DNA from: Desulfuromusa sp.
Lineage (GTDB): Bacteria; Desulfobacterota; Desulfuromonadia; Desulfuromonadales; Geopsychrobacteraceae
Length of the DNA stretch: 17,689 nucleotides
Direction: 5' to 3'
Assembly: GCA_029933365.1 (NCBI GenBank)
Contig: JAOZOH010000056.1
Location: 1 to 17,689, forward strand
The first letter of the stretch is position 1. The number at the start of each line of letters is the position of its first letter. The notes under the pieces were generated by a model. That model worked only from the letters and a program-made list of their open reading frames with translations. It was not told the origin of the DNA and did not search any database. A program made the translations under genes and the position numbers. Below are positions 8,836 to 16,238 of the stretch, one piece after another.

Positions 8836-10500
8836 TTAAAATGGCTGAGAATTGGTGAGAAAATCCTGAATTAAGTCCCTGATCCTAGCGATATCAGCTC
8901 CATTATCTTTCATTTTCTGTCCTGGCCTCAGGGAAAGTGCACCGACACCTTCAAACCAATTGCGACTATCGTGAGTGGGGAAGAGTGACGATTTCCGTCC
9001 GGGGAAAAGAATATAGCTCCCTGCAACATTTTTGATCGCATCACGATACGTGTGCATTTTATCAATATCTTCTTCCTTCCACACATTAATGGTGCCGTCT
9101 TCCTCTTCGCAATAAAAGCCATTCCGCTTGCCTTTATATTTCGCATCAAAGATGATTCTTCTACCATTTATTTCGATGACAATATCGGGGCGGAGGTCAT
9201 GTGAAAAACTTTCTAGGATGGAAATCTTTTCATCATTATACTCACCATAGTTTGTGATTCCAGGTGAGCCGCCGAATGTTTTGTTGAAAAAAAGGCGTGC
9301 TCCGTTTTTGTATTTAATTCTGATCGCAGGTGCCAGAGCATGTTCTAGGTGTGTTTTGTTTATAATTTGATCAATACTGCTGGCAGCTGAAATTGTATCC
9401 ATGATGTTTTTGATTTGAAAAAAGCACCAGTACTCATACAGCGTGGGAACATCTTTTGTTTCAACAAGGTGTTCAAAATCGGTCTGTAGAAAATCACAAC
9501 GTGTTGCCAGTTGAAGCAGAGAATACAGGGAAAAAAGCTGCCGGTAGCCATCTCTTTTTTGCAGAACCTGTGAGTTTGCCGGGATGAATTTAAGTGGACC
9601 CACGTCCTGCCACATTCCGAGAGACAGAAAGTGAAATATTTTTTGGCACAGCATATTCAAATCTTCCTGAATATTTGGATTCAGACTGCTGCCTGTGCTG
9701 GAAATAAGTTCCTTTTGTAGTATTTCAATTTTCCTCAACAGCCCCTGCATGAAATGCTTGATAAAACGATTCTCGTTCGTATCTACTGTCTCATATTTAA
9801 CGACCCTTGTGGCCTCGGAAGGAAACAGCCTTGATCCGACTCTCTCACTGAAAAAATTTCCAAGCCGGGTTTGCAAGAGGGGATGCCCATGTCGTAGTGA
9901 TACGGTTGGACTTCGCATGATTGAATGTATGATGGCAGCATCAGCCGTATGGCAATCCTGAATAGCGCAAGGTATCGTTTCTTTTTTAAAAATACGATGC
10001 GGGTTGTGGAGGAAAAGAGCGGCAATAGCGTCAAGATCAGGAGACTGGTTCAGTAGATACTTTTTCAGAAAAAGGTACTCGATAAAAGCGGGATCTTCCC
10101 CCGGTGCTGATTTCGAGTAATGTTGCCCGACTGGCGTACCGAAGCTGAAAACAAGGCTTGAATACTGCTCTGCCAGTTCACAGAGCATCCCTTCGTAAAG
10201 TTCATTACTGATTTTTTTGTTATGAATCTTTAGCTGGAGTTGACCAATTTTCAAAAGACCAACAAAATTACGAAAATTTACTTCATAGATATTTCCCGGA
10301 AATGTGCCTTGGCAAAAGAAATTCGAGCTAAAAAGAGACGGAATGGTGTCGCCGTAAAAGCGGACATAGTATTTTTGCCACTCTTCAAGACTTGTCGGGT
10401 GCGAGAGGTCACTGAAATCAACGGCAATCTCTTCATCAGGGAAAAATGGATCATCAGATAAGGCCATTCGCAGGAATGGCTCATAGTTAATTACTGACAT
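8836..10500 (-). CDS. McrC-like DUF2357 / PD-(D/E)XK restriction nuclease subunit
   Basis: A 554-residue partner of the McrB-like ATPase. The N-terminal two thirds resemble DUF2357, the McrC-type domain that contacts the McrB ring, including VDTNENRFIKHFM (about 239-251). The C-terminus carries the PD-(D/E)XK nuclease (PF04411-like): TLYEYWCFFQI (about 353-363), HDLRPDIVIEI with D439, IIFDAKYKG with D452 and K454, and DKMHTYRDAI (about 480-489). These are the expected metal-binding and catalytic positions for DNA cleavage. The chosen ATG at 10500 follows the McrB stop by one base (TAATATG), suggesting termination-reinitiation. An alternative ATG at 10521 would overlap McrB by 20 bases and adds seven residues; neither has a strong ribosome-binding site. 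Confidence 0.88.
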   Translation of the reverse strand: MSVINYEPFLRMALSDDPFFPDEEIAVDFSDLSHPTSLEEWQKYYVRFYGDTIPSLFSSNFFCQGTFPGNIYEVNFRNFVGLLKIGQLQLKIHNKKISNELYEGMLCELAEQYSSLVFSFGTPVGQHYSKSAPGEDPAFIEYLFLKKYLLNQSPDLDAIAALFLHNPHRIFKKETIPCAIQDCHTADAAIIHSIMRSPTVSLRHGHPLLQTRLGNFFSERVGSRLFPSEATRVVKYETVDTNENRFIKHFMQGLLRKIEILQKELISSTGSSLNPNIQEDLNMLCQKIFHFLSLGMWQDVGPLKFIPANSQVLQKRDGYRQLFSLYSLLQLATRCDFLQTDFEHLVETKDVPTLYEYWCFFQIKNIMDTISAASSIDQIINKTHLEHALAPAIRIKYKNGARLFFNKTFGGSPGITNYGEYNDEKISILESFSHDLRPDIVIEINGRRIIFDAKYKGKRNGFYCEEEDGTINVWKEEDIDKMHTYRDAIKNVAGSYILFPGRKSSLFPTHDSRNWFEGVGALSLRPGQKMKDNGADIARIRDLIQDFLTNSQPF

Positions 10501-10501
10501 A

Positions 10502-11695
10502 TTATTCGATAAAGCTTGCATAGCCCTGGATTGAAAGCTGGTTCAACATCTGGGCAATTTTCTTTGCTGCTCGTGGGAAACGAGCGGCTGAATCGTAGCT
10601 CCTCGCTTTTTTTAATAACTCCTCTGAGGCAGGAAGTGTTTCTTGATAGCAGAAGGAAAACAGGTTTAACAGTGGCTTTTCAAGTTTTGCTCTGGTCCCG
10701 TGAAATTTTGTCAGGATTTTTTGAACAATCTGGATATCTACAGCATCTTCTATATTGAATTCGTCCAGCTCTGCTTGGGCTAAATTGATAAATTTACCAA
10801 ATTCGTTGACCACCCTGTAACCAAAGTGAAGATTATATTCCTGAAGAATTTCTGCCAAATCCTGAAGATATTCATTATTACTTTCGTGTTGCTTAAAATA
10901 GTGCAGGTAGTCATCTTTCCGGCAGAACGCACTATTGCTTCTGTCATAGAACGCATCGACGACTTCAGGGTTCTTGAGAAAAAAGTTCTCCGTGCGTGTT
11001 GGACTGCCGGAATACTCCTTCAGGTTCACCTCGTTAAATTCAATGACATTCGCGCGATCCAGAACCTTGGGACTGAACATATAGGTTGATTCATCGACAT
11101 TGACCGTTCCGGTGAAAAAGACATTGGTCGGGATATGGATTTCACCAGGAACCTCCATGCCATTGATTGTGTTGGCACTGTCACAGGGGTGGAGGGGAAT
11201 TGCTTCACCAGCGGGGTTGTCGTTGGTACGGCTTTCCATGATACTCAGAAAATCTGAGAAATAATGCTCAACTTTAGCAAGGTTCATTTCGTCCAGAATG
11301 ACAAAATAAGGCTTATCTGGGTTGCCTTTTGCCCGGAGGAGAAGATCCAGAATTTTTGTGGAGTGGTATTTCTCATCGAGGATATTGTAGTACCCCAAGA
11401 TGCCTTTGTTATCAACCCAATCAGGGCGAACTGAAACAAATGCAATCTGCTGCGCTGCTGCTTCAGGTTCTTCGTTCTGACAGATATATTGTGCAAAAAT
11501 CTGAGCAATTTTAGTCTTGCCGGTGCCGGAAATTCCTGTGAGTAAAACAAACGGCTTGGTTTTCAACGCCAAGTAGTAGCGGGTAAGTATTTCGCGTGAG
11601 AAGAAAAAGCCTTCATGTGAAAAATAGTCGTAAAGATTTTCCGGCACAAACACTTCATCTATGAACTCATTTTCGGGATCAAAACTCAATGTCAT
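10502..11695 (-). CDS. McrB-like AAA+ GTPase/ATPase
   Basis: The 397-residue motor subunit of a McrBC-type restriction complex. In the known system McrB hexamers hydrolyse GTP, translocate DNA and activate McrC. Walker A GISGTGKT lies at 54-61. DWVDNKGILGYYN (92-104) is the McrB-family block equivalent to DW-DN--LLGY. Walker B FVILDEMNLAKVEHYFSDFL is at 131-150, TGTVNVDEST (195-204) resembles the McrB NTD/sensor segment, and SPKVLDRA (208-215) supplies the putative arginine finger. Only about 45 residues precede the AAA domain, so there is no N-terminal DNA-recognition module as in E. coli McrB; target recognition must lie elsewhere. AAAGG elements lie just upstream of the ATG. The gene follows the 196-aa ORF by 53 bases and is coupled to the McrC-like gene. 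Confidence 0.92.
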   Translation of the reverse strand: MTLSFDPENEFIDEVFVPENLYDYFSHEGFFFSREILTRYYLALKTKPFVLLTGISGTGKTKIAQIFAQYICQNEEPEAAAQQIAFVSVRPDWVDNKGILGYYNILDEKYHSTKILDLLLRAKGNPDKPYFVILDEMNLAKVEHYFSDFLSIMESRTNDNPAGEAIPLHPCDSANTINGMEVPGEIHIPTNVFFTGTVNVDESTYMFSPKVLDRANVIEFNEVNLKEYSGSPTRTENFFLKNPEVVDAFYDRSNSAFCRKDDYLHYFKQHESNNEYLQDLAEILQEYNLHFGYRVVNEFGKFINLAQAELDEFNIEDAVDIQIVQKILTKFHGTRAKLEKPLLNLFSFCYQETLPASEELLKKARSYDSAARFPRAAKKIAQMLNQLSIQGYASFIE

Positions 11696-11748
11696 TGTCC
11701 TTTACCTTTGGAATCATGTTCATATCGCTAAATAATAATCGACATATT

Positions 11749-12339
11749 TTACTTTTTTGGGAACCAGATAGGGAGTTTTTCCTCTGTAATTATGCGCCAA
11801 TCATCTTTTAGAGTAAGTCCCCTTTTGATACAATCTCTTTCAATTTGGTCAAGCAGTTCTTTTTTTGACGTTTTGACTCCCCTAGATGTTAACGCCCTAT
11901 GTGCATTTTCGGCATCTATTTTTGTAGGAAGGTACTCACCTGATGTGCTCTCTTTGGTTGTTTTATTAAAGGGTAAAGCGCAAGCTGGGTTCTTTTTTCC
12001 GTTGAAAACGACTAGCTGGATATGCTCATTATTTTCATACAGATTGTTTAAATGACCAGCATATTCCCCATTTCTCAAATCATTGATACGCAATTCATCA
12101 AAATGCTGATCACCAAATTTTATTTCACTGGAGTTGTCCAAAATTAAGTGTGCAATATGCCCAAACAATGTCCTATGTTGAACTCTGCCATGCTTATTAA
12201 AAAAATATCCACGGGAATGATAGTCGTTACTATCTGGATTTTGTCTTTTCTTTTCAACCTTTATAGCTTCATGAATGTCATTTATCTTGCCGCCTTTTAA
12301 AAGAATCTCGTCAATGAAATCTGTCATCTGTTGCGCCAT
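11749..12339 (-). CDS. Unrecognised 196-aa protein, first core gene of the McrBC-like operon
   Basis: I do not recognise a family. The protein is mostly polar and soluble, without a signal peptide or membrane segment. Residues 1-60 look helical (FIDEILLKGGKINDIHEAI) and are followed by SRGYFFNKHGRVQHRTLFGH, a layout that could be a small winged-helix domain. The C-terminus (about 148-196) is a charged helix ending in KLPIWFPKK. AAGGA lies about 9 bases before the ATG at 12339. It is AT-rich and reads in the same direction as the McrB/McrC genes, 53 bases upstream. Because the McrB-like protein lacks a recognition domain, this protein is a candidate specificity or accessory subunit; that is inference from position only. 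Confidence 0.65.
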   Translation of the reverse strand: MAQQMTDFIDEILLKGGKINDIHEAIKVEKKRQNPDSNDYHSRGYFFNKHGRVQHRTLFGHIAHLILDNSSEIKFGDQHFDELRINDLRNGEYAGHLNNLYENNEHIQLVVFNGKKNPACALPFNKTTKESTSGEYLPTKIDAENAHRALTSRGVKTSKKELLDQIERDCIKRGLTLKDDWRIITEEKLPIWFPKK

Positions 12340-12409
12340 GCACCATTCCTTTCAAAAAAATGAACATAATCAGTATCGATATTTATTATGAGATCATCGA
12401 GTTTGTAAA

Positions 12410-12943
12410 TCAAGGAGTCAATTTTTCCCAACCAATGCCATCTGTTAGTTTCCAGATTGTATCCCCTACTTTAACCGTTGCCCCCAATATACAAACAATT
12501 ATTTGGTACTCCAGACTATTTTTGACTGTCTTCCCCTGGAATTTCACCCCAGAAACAGAGGCAATATTTGTCCCATAAAATAGACCATATGTTTTGTCAA
12601 TGGGTTCCCCTTTAATGTAATTGATAGAGATTGAAGAAGTGAAGTTTTTTCTACGAGAAAATATTTGAACATTATGAAAGACAGACCCTGCCATACGGGT
12701 GTTATTGGCAATAACCAAGGTTCTACAACCAAAGATTCTGCGCACTGAATTTGGTTCAATATAAATATTGCTGTATAGTTTTATGGTTTCCTCCTTGGTC
12801 TGGATGCCATGATAATAAACCACGTTTGTGTCATAATAAGTCATACTTACTTTCGGATGGAAGAAATTAATGTGTTCTCGCAATTTCTGGGTATCACACA
12901 ACTTTGGTCGGCTAACCGGGGTTTTCGTTGACAGTGGGAGCAA
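12410..12943 (-). CDS. Unrecognised protein, possible island gene with uncertain start
   Basis: An open frame of up to 177 residues, 70 bases upstream of the 196-aa gene and on the same strand. No family is recognised. The middle and C-terminus are rich in beta-branched and aromatic residues (TLVIANNTRMAGSVFHN, then YGLFYGTNIASVSGVKF and VKVGDTIWKLTDGIGWEKL), suggesting a beta-rich fold. The first possible start is a TTG at 12943 without a clear ribosome-binding site; an ATG at 12844 (MTYYDTN, 144 aa) is a plausible alternative. The in-frame stop upstream is at 12950-12952. It has no better competing frame on the opposite strand. It may be the true first gene of the McrBC-like operon or an unrelated cargo gene. 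Confidence 0.45.
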   Translation of the reverse strand: MLPLSTKTPVSRPKLCDTQKLREHINFFHPKVSMTYYDTNVVYYHGIQTKEETIKLYSNIYIEPNSVRRIFGCRTLVIANNTRMAGSVFHNVQIFSRRKNFTSSISINYIKGEPIDKTYGLFYGTNIASVSGVKFQGKTVKNSLEYQIIVCILGATVKVGDTIWKLTDGIGWEKLTP

Positions 12944-13069
12944 ACCACATTAAGTTTCCCCTATTGTGACTCACGGTTGATAAGTGGTTACATTGCCATA
13001 CGGCAGGTTGCTTTTACGGTCTCAGCATTTATTCTTATAAATTCCAAAATAGCGGGAGGGGTACATACC
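12944..13069. promoter_or_regulatory. Divergent intergenic region with short palindromes
   Basis: This 126-base gap separates the minus-strand operon from the plus-strand DUF262 gene and must hold the promoters for both. Visible symmetry: GTGACTCAC (12966-12974) is a perfect 9-base palindrome; AACCAC (12943-12948) and GTGGTT (12984-12989) form a spaced inverted pair around it; TGCC-ATAC-GGCA is at about 12994-13004. TTATAAATT (13035-13043) could serve as a -10 region for the DUF262 gene, but no good -35 was found at the right distance. The palindrome nest could be an operator. Confidence 0.35.
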
Positions 13070-14758
13070 ATGTCCTATGAAACCAAATCTTTGGGTTGGG
13101 CACTTAAGCAAATACATCCTAGCCATCCCCAGTTTTTTATTCCTGCCATGCAGCGACCCTACGTTTGGAAGCAAGATAATTTGATTGCACTGTTTGAATC
13201 AATATATCAAGGCTTCCCGATAGGAACTTCTCTCATCTGGCGCACCAAATACGATAATCCAAAAGACCTTGGAGCTGGCCGTGTATTTTGGATTGCAAAA
13301 CAGTACAGTAGAGATATGCAACCCAAGCAGGCTCATCTTGATCAGGATGAGCCCATCACATTAATACTTGATGGACAGCAGCGCTTAACTTCTCTCAATA
13401 TTGGCACGAGGGGAGAGTGGTATAAAAATGGAAAGAAATGGAAACTTTGCTTTGACCCTAATTATGCAGATAAAGGGTCGTTTAATTTTTTTGATTTCAC
13501 TAACCCTCATACAGGCCATTTGATCACATGCGAAAAGATACTTCGTTGGGAAAATCGAGATGTGTTTGATCAAGATATAAAACGATACCTTTTTCAACAT
13601 CCGAAAAGTCAGGGCGATGGACCAGACAATCGTGAACAAAATTTCCTCACTTTAAGGCAGCGTTTTTGGGAAGTAGATGCTTATTGTTATGGTGTCTACC
13701 AAGCTGAATCTATGCAAGATGCGTTACAGGCTTTCTTGTTGGCTAACGACACTGGCAAGCCACTCGAAAGAACCGATCTTATTTCTGCTTTATTACAGAT
13801 CTCATGGGACAATTACTCTGCACGTGAGGTCATTGCTGATTTAGTCACTGAATTAAATAAAAAATTTCTTCCTAAATCTGGACCCTTTGACCGGAAAAAA
13901 ATACTCAATATTTTTCTCATATCTGCACCATCTAATATTAATGCACAATACAGGGTTAAGGAATTCAGTAAAGAAATCATACAAGAGTTGGAAAACTACT
14001 GGCCTACGTTTAAACGCGTAATGGTAGCAGTAGTGGCACAATTGAAACGCTGGGGATTAACCAATAATGGTTGCATGTCTTCAGCCAACGCTCTGATCCC
14101 TCTTGTCAGGTGGGTAGTAAACAACAAACTTGACTTTGCCACAGAAAACAAAGCAACACTGGTTGAAATAGAAAAGGCTAGGAAATGGTTTATTTCAGCA
14201 TTGTTCAGTTCTGCATTTAGCGGTAATTCAGCTAAAACAATAAATGCGGCACGCAAAATTGTGGATGACTCTGAAGGTTCAAGCTTCCCGTTCACCGCTC
14301 TACATGCCGAGATGGACTCCCACCATTCTCATGATCTCATTTCTGTAGCAGGGGTTGTTCGCTTTATAAAAGGATTAAGCTATAACGATGGCGGTTCTAA
14401 TCTTAGATTAGTATTGATGCTTATCAAGAAGAATCTGAATAGCGATTACAAATATGAGCTTGATCATATTTTATCCAAAGCCCAACACGAAGAGAGGTAT
14501 CCAGTAACTGTACATTCTATTGCAAATTTGCAGTTACTTACAAAAGAAGAAAATAGCCAAAAATCCAATCAAACCCCTGCCAGACTTTGGAATCAAGATG
14601 CCTTTGATGGTGATTGGCGCGAGAATAATCAGCTTCCACGCGACAAACAGGTAGAAAATGCTACAGCGATTTATGATGATCCTGAACGATTCTGGCAACA
14701 ACGAAGGGATCTTATCGCAGAATTGGTTTGTGACGCACTAGAAGTTCAAAAATTGTGA
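13070..14758 (+). CDS. DUF262 / HNH (DUF1524-like) restriction-type protein
   Basis: A 562-residue protein of the GmrSD/SspE class. The N-terminal DUF262 domain shows FIPAMQRPYVWKQDNLIALF (about 23-42), IYQGFPIGTSLIW (about 46-58) and the nucleotide-binding LILDGQQRLTSL with DGQQR at 101-105, a ParB/Srx-like fold. LANDTGKPLERTDLISALL (about 225-243) is the matching helix block. The C-terminal HNH motif is YELDHILSK with H466, then SIANLQLLTKEENSQKSNQTP with N486 and N495. Known relatives restrict glucosylated-hydroxymethylcytosine or phosphorothioated DNA; the target here is unknown. The frame is open from 12977, but the ATG at 13070 has GGGAGGGG 8 bases upstream and starts at the family N-terminus. 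It is followed after 110 bases by a HEPN-type gene. Confidence 0.88.
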   Translation: MSYETKSLGWALKQIHPSHPQFFIPAMQRPYVWKQDNLIALFESIYQGFPIGTSLIWRTKYDNPKDLGAGRVFWIAKQYSRDMQPKQAHLDQDEPITLILDGQQRLTSLNIGTRGEWYKNGKKWKLCFDPNYADKGSFNFFDFTNPHTGHLITCEKILRWENRDVFDQDIKRYLFQHPKSQGDGPDNREQNFLTLRQRFWEVDAYCYGVYQAESMQDALQAFLLANDTGKPLERTDLISALLQISWDNYSAREVIADLVTELNKKFLPKSGPFDRKKILNIFLISAPSNINAQYRVKEFSKEIIQELENYWPTFKRVMVAVVAQLKRWGLTNNGCMSSANALIPLVRWVVNNKLDFATENKATLVEIEKARKWFISALFSSAFSGNSAKTINAARKIVDDSEGSSFPFTALHAEMDSHHSHDLISVAGVVRFIKGLSYNDGGSNLRLVLMLIKKNLNSDYKYELDHILSKAQHEERYPVTVHSIANLQLLTKEENSQKSNQTPARLWNQDAFDGDWRENNQLPRDKQVENATAIYDDPERFWQQRRDLIAELVCDALEVQKL

Positions 14759-14868
14759 ATCTAATTCGACAGATTTATGCGCTTAATCAAAACGGAAGCA
14801 TGGTTTCCCATTGCAAGAAAATTGAGGTGAATTAAAATTATTTTGTAAAAAAAATAAGGATCGTTGAT

Positions 14869-15528
14869 ATGGGTACGAGTGTTAATCACGCAGCACTAAA
14901 GATTCGCCAACGTCAGGAGCGCCATAATTATGGTAAATATCTTGGTCTTCGGGTTCATAGATCTTTGAGTTGGCTGAATCGGGCCGAATTGTGTGAAAAT
15001 GATAACGATGCAAAGGTGATATTTCTCTGGATTGCATTTAATGCGGCCTATGCCAATGAAATTAAACCTGATTATCGACCTAACGAACACCGATTGATTT
15101 ATCTTTTTTTAAAACGCTTATGTCAGCTCGATGATAAAAACCGTTTGGAAAATATTGTTTGGTTTGAATTCACCAAAAGCATTAGGGCATTATTGAATAA
15201 TAGGTATATTTTTCAACCATTTTGGGACTATCGAAATGGTGCAATTAGCGAAAAGACTTGGGAATTGAAGTTTGAAAAAGCTAAAGTTGATGCCAACTCT
15301 GCCCTTGGTAGTAGAGATACTCCAATGGTTCTGGATATAATTTTATCCCATATTTATACACTAAGAAATCAACTTATACACGGTGGATCAACTTGGAATA
15401 GTCAAACTAATCGTGAACAGATGAAAGATTGTGCCAAGTTTATGGAATGCTTGGTGCCGGTGATTATTGAAATTATGATGGATCACAATTCTGAACTATG
15501 GGGGCAGGCATGCTACCCTGTGGTTTAA
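14869..15528 (+). CDS. HEPN-type protein, candidate RNase partner of the DUF262 protein
   Basis: A 219-residue, largely helical protein. Near its C-terminus, HIYTLRNQLIHGG (161-173) contains the R-N-x3-H signature of HEPN nucleases (R166, N167, H171), followed by a long helix with C188 and C194. The N-terminal half has the helical SLSWLNRAE and VIFLWIAFNAAYANE. HEPN proteins of this type often cleave RNA when released or activated, as in toxin-antitoxin and abortive-infection systems; whether this one is active is not visible. AAGGA lies 8 bases before the ATG. It is AT-rich, on the same strand as the DUF262 gene and 110 bases downstream, without an obvious terminator between, so the two may form one unit. 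Confidence 0.75.
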   Translation: MGTSVNHAALKIRQRQERHNYGKYLGLRVHRSLSWLNRAELCENDNDAKVIFLWIAFNAAYANEIKPDYRPNEHRLIYLFLKRLCQLDDKNRLENIVWFEFTKSIRALLNNRYIFQPFWDYRNGAISEKTWELKFEKAKVDANSALGSRDTPMVLDIILSHIYTLRNQLIHGGSTWNSQTNREQMKDCAKFMECLVPVIIEIMMDHNSELWGQACYPVV

Positions 15529-15737
15529 AACTGCGGCTCTGAACCGAGTATCCTGATTCATTACCATCTACCTTTTCTTTTTGTTGGTTGTTTTTACGAC
15601 ATGTGATGAGCTGCATACGGGAACGTTGGAGCAACGTCTTGAAAAATACCAAAAGGCATAACTCTAATGGGGGAAAATAGGATCTTGAAAAGATAGTTTT
15701 TGGTGTTTTAGCGTGAGGTTTTCAGCATAGCGGTGCG
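15529..15737. other. Gap with a startless lipoprotein-like fragment
   Basis: There is no gene with a credible start. On the plus strand the frame 15557-15661 reads a hydrophobic segment (ITIYLFFLLVVFTTC) followed by DELHTGTLEQRLEKYQKA and a stop. This resembles a truncated small lipoprotein or membrane peptide. It has no ATG or GTG and no ribosome-binding site; only a TTG at 15581 or 15584 could start it. Nothing else was recognised here. Confidence 0.3.
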
Positions 15738-15760
15738 CTAGAGGGGTTTCTTTGAGACCC
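15728..15760. repeat. Two adjacent hairpins at the tail of a transposase remnant
   Basis: TAGCG-GTG-CGCTA (15728-15740) is a perfect 5-bp stem with a three-base loop. GGGTTTC-TTT-GAGACCC (15744-15760) is a 7-bp stem with one G-U pair and a three-base loop. They lie at the 3' end of the REP-associated transposase remnant. Structured ends of this kind are used by Y1 transposases and REP elements; here the association is inferred from position. Confidence 0.45.
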
Positions 15761-15887
15761 GTGGGTAAAGCTGCTTGATTTTAACTTTCTGAATAAAAGT
15801 ATCAGCCCCAAGAAGTATTTGACCGGTCAGATTCTTCCAGAGAAATTGTTTCTTCTCCTTACTGACGAACTCACGATAGGGTTGTTG
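15738..15887 (-). pseudogene. Decayed C-terminus of a REP-associated (Y1-type) transposase
   Basis: Read on the minus strand from a TGA at 15888-15890 down to a TAG at 15738-15740, the frame gives PYREFVSKEKKQFLW, then LTGQILLGADTFIQKV and RVSKKPL. Y-R-x-F-V followed by W-x-L-x-GQ-x-x-LG-x-x-x-F is the C-terminal pattern of Y1/IS200-like REP-associated transposases as I know the family. The catalytic HUH motif and tyrosine are absent, and stops occur immediately upstream in the same frame (TGA at 15888-15890 and another two codons earlier). It is therefore a dead fragment of about 49 codons. Confidence 0.6.
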
Positions 15888-15909
15888 TCAACATCAACCA
15901 GCATGACGC

Positions 15910-15938
15910 TTGACGTTACGCGTTATATTTATTAAGAT
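15910..15938 (+). promoter_or_regulatory. Putative higBA promoter
   Basis: TTGACG (15910-15915) and TAAGAT (15933-15938) are separated by exactly 17 bases, a good sigma-70-type arrangement. Transcription would begin near 15945, right at the ATG at 15946, so higB would be leaderless or nearly so. The spacer contains ACGCGT, part of the near-symmetric TTACGCGTTA (15916-15925), a possible HigA operator overlapping the promoter. Autoregulation of this kind is usual for higBA. Confidence 0.45.
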
Positions 15939-15945
15939 GTCAAAT

Positions 15946-16227
15946 ATGATCCAGTCTTTTAAATGCAAAGAAACGGAAAAAATATTTAACCGGACTTTCT
16001 CCAAGAGATTTCCGAATGATATACAGCGAGTGGTATTGAGAAAACTGCGCATGCTTAACCGTTCCACAATTTTAAATGACTTAAGAGTCCCACCCTCCAA
16101 TCGCTTGGAGCTATTAAAAGGTCGCAGAAAGGGGCAACACAGTATCAGGATCAATGACCAGTGGAGAGTTTGCTTCAAGTGGCGTGACGGTGATGCTTTT
16201 GATGTGGAAGTAGTCGACTACCATTAG
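15946..16227 (+). CDS. higB: HigB-type RelE-superfamily mRNA interferase toxin
   Basis: A 93-residue ribosome-dependent mRNA-cutting toxin of the HigB/RelE fold. Family marks are MIQSFKCKETEKIF (1-14), RKLRMLN (32-38), LRVPPSNRLELLKGRRKGQHSI (about 46-67), INDQWRVCFKW (69-79) and the terminal DAFDVEVVDYH (83-93); K58 and Y92 lie at positions equivalent to active-site residues of HigB. The frame is open upstream to a TTG at 15910 and to an ATG at 15937, but the ATG at 15946 matches the family N-terminus and falls after the putative promoter. It has no clear ribosome-binding site. The antitoxin gene follows after 11 bases, in the toxin-first order typical of higBA. Confidence 0.92.
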   Translation: MIQSFKCKETEKIFNRTFSKRFPNDIQRVVLRKLRMLNRSTILNDLRVPPSNRLELLKGRRKGQHSIRINDQWRVCFKWRDGDAFDVEVVDYH

Positions 16228-16238
16228 GAGAGAATGAT

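Noticed and set aside
12977..13069. Upstream extension of the DUF262 protein (31 residues, partly hydrophobic).
   Set aside because: A strong ribosome-binding site points to the ATG at 13070, and the family begins there.
5333..14812. A 12-base direct repeat TGGTTTCCCATT at 5333-5344 and 14801-14812, considered as attachment sites.
   Set aside because: Several 12-base matches are expected by chance in 17.7 kb, the flanks do not match, and the rsmI ends are better boundaries.
15894..16178. Antisense frame of 94 codons over higB.
   Set aside because: It is a shadow of higB, which has clear family motifs.
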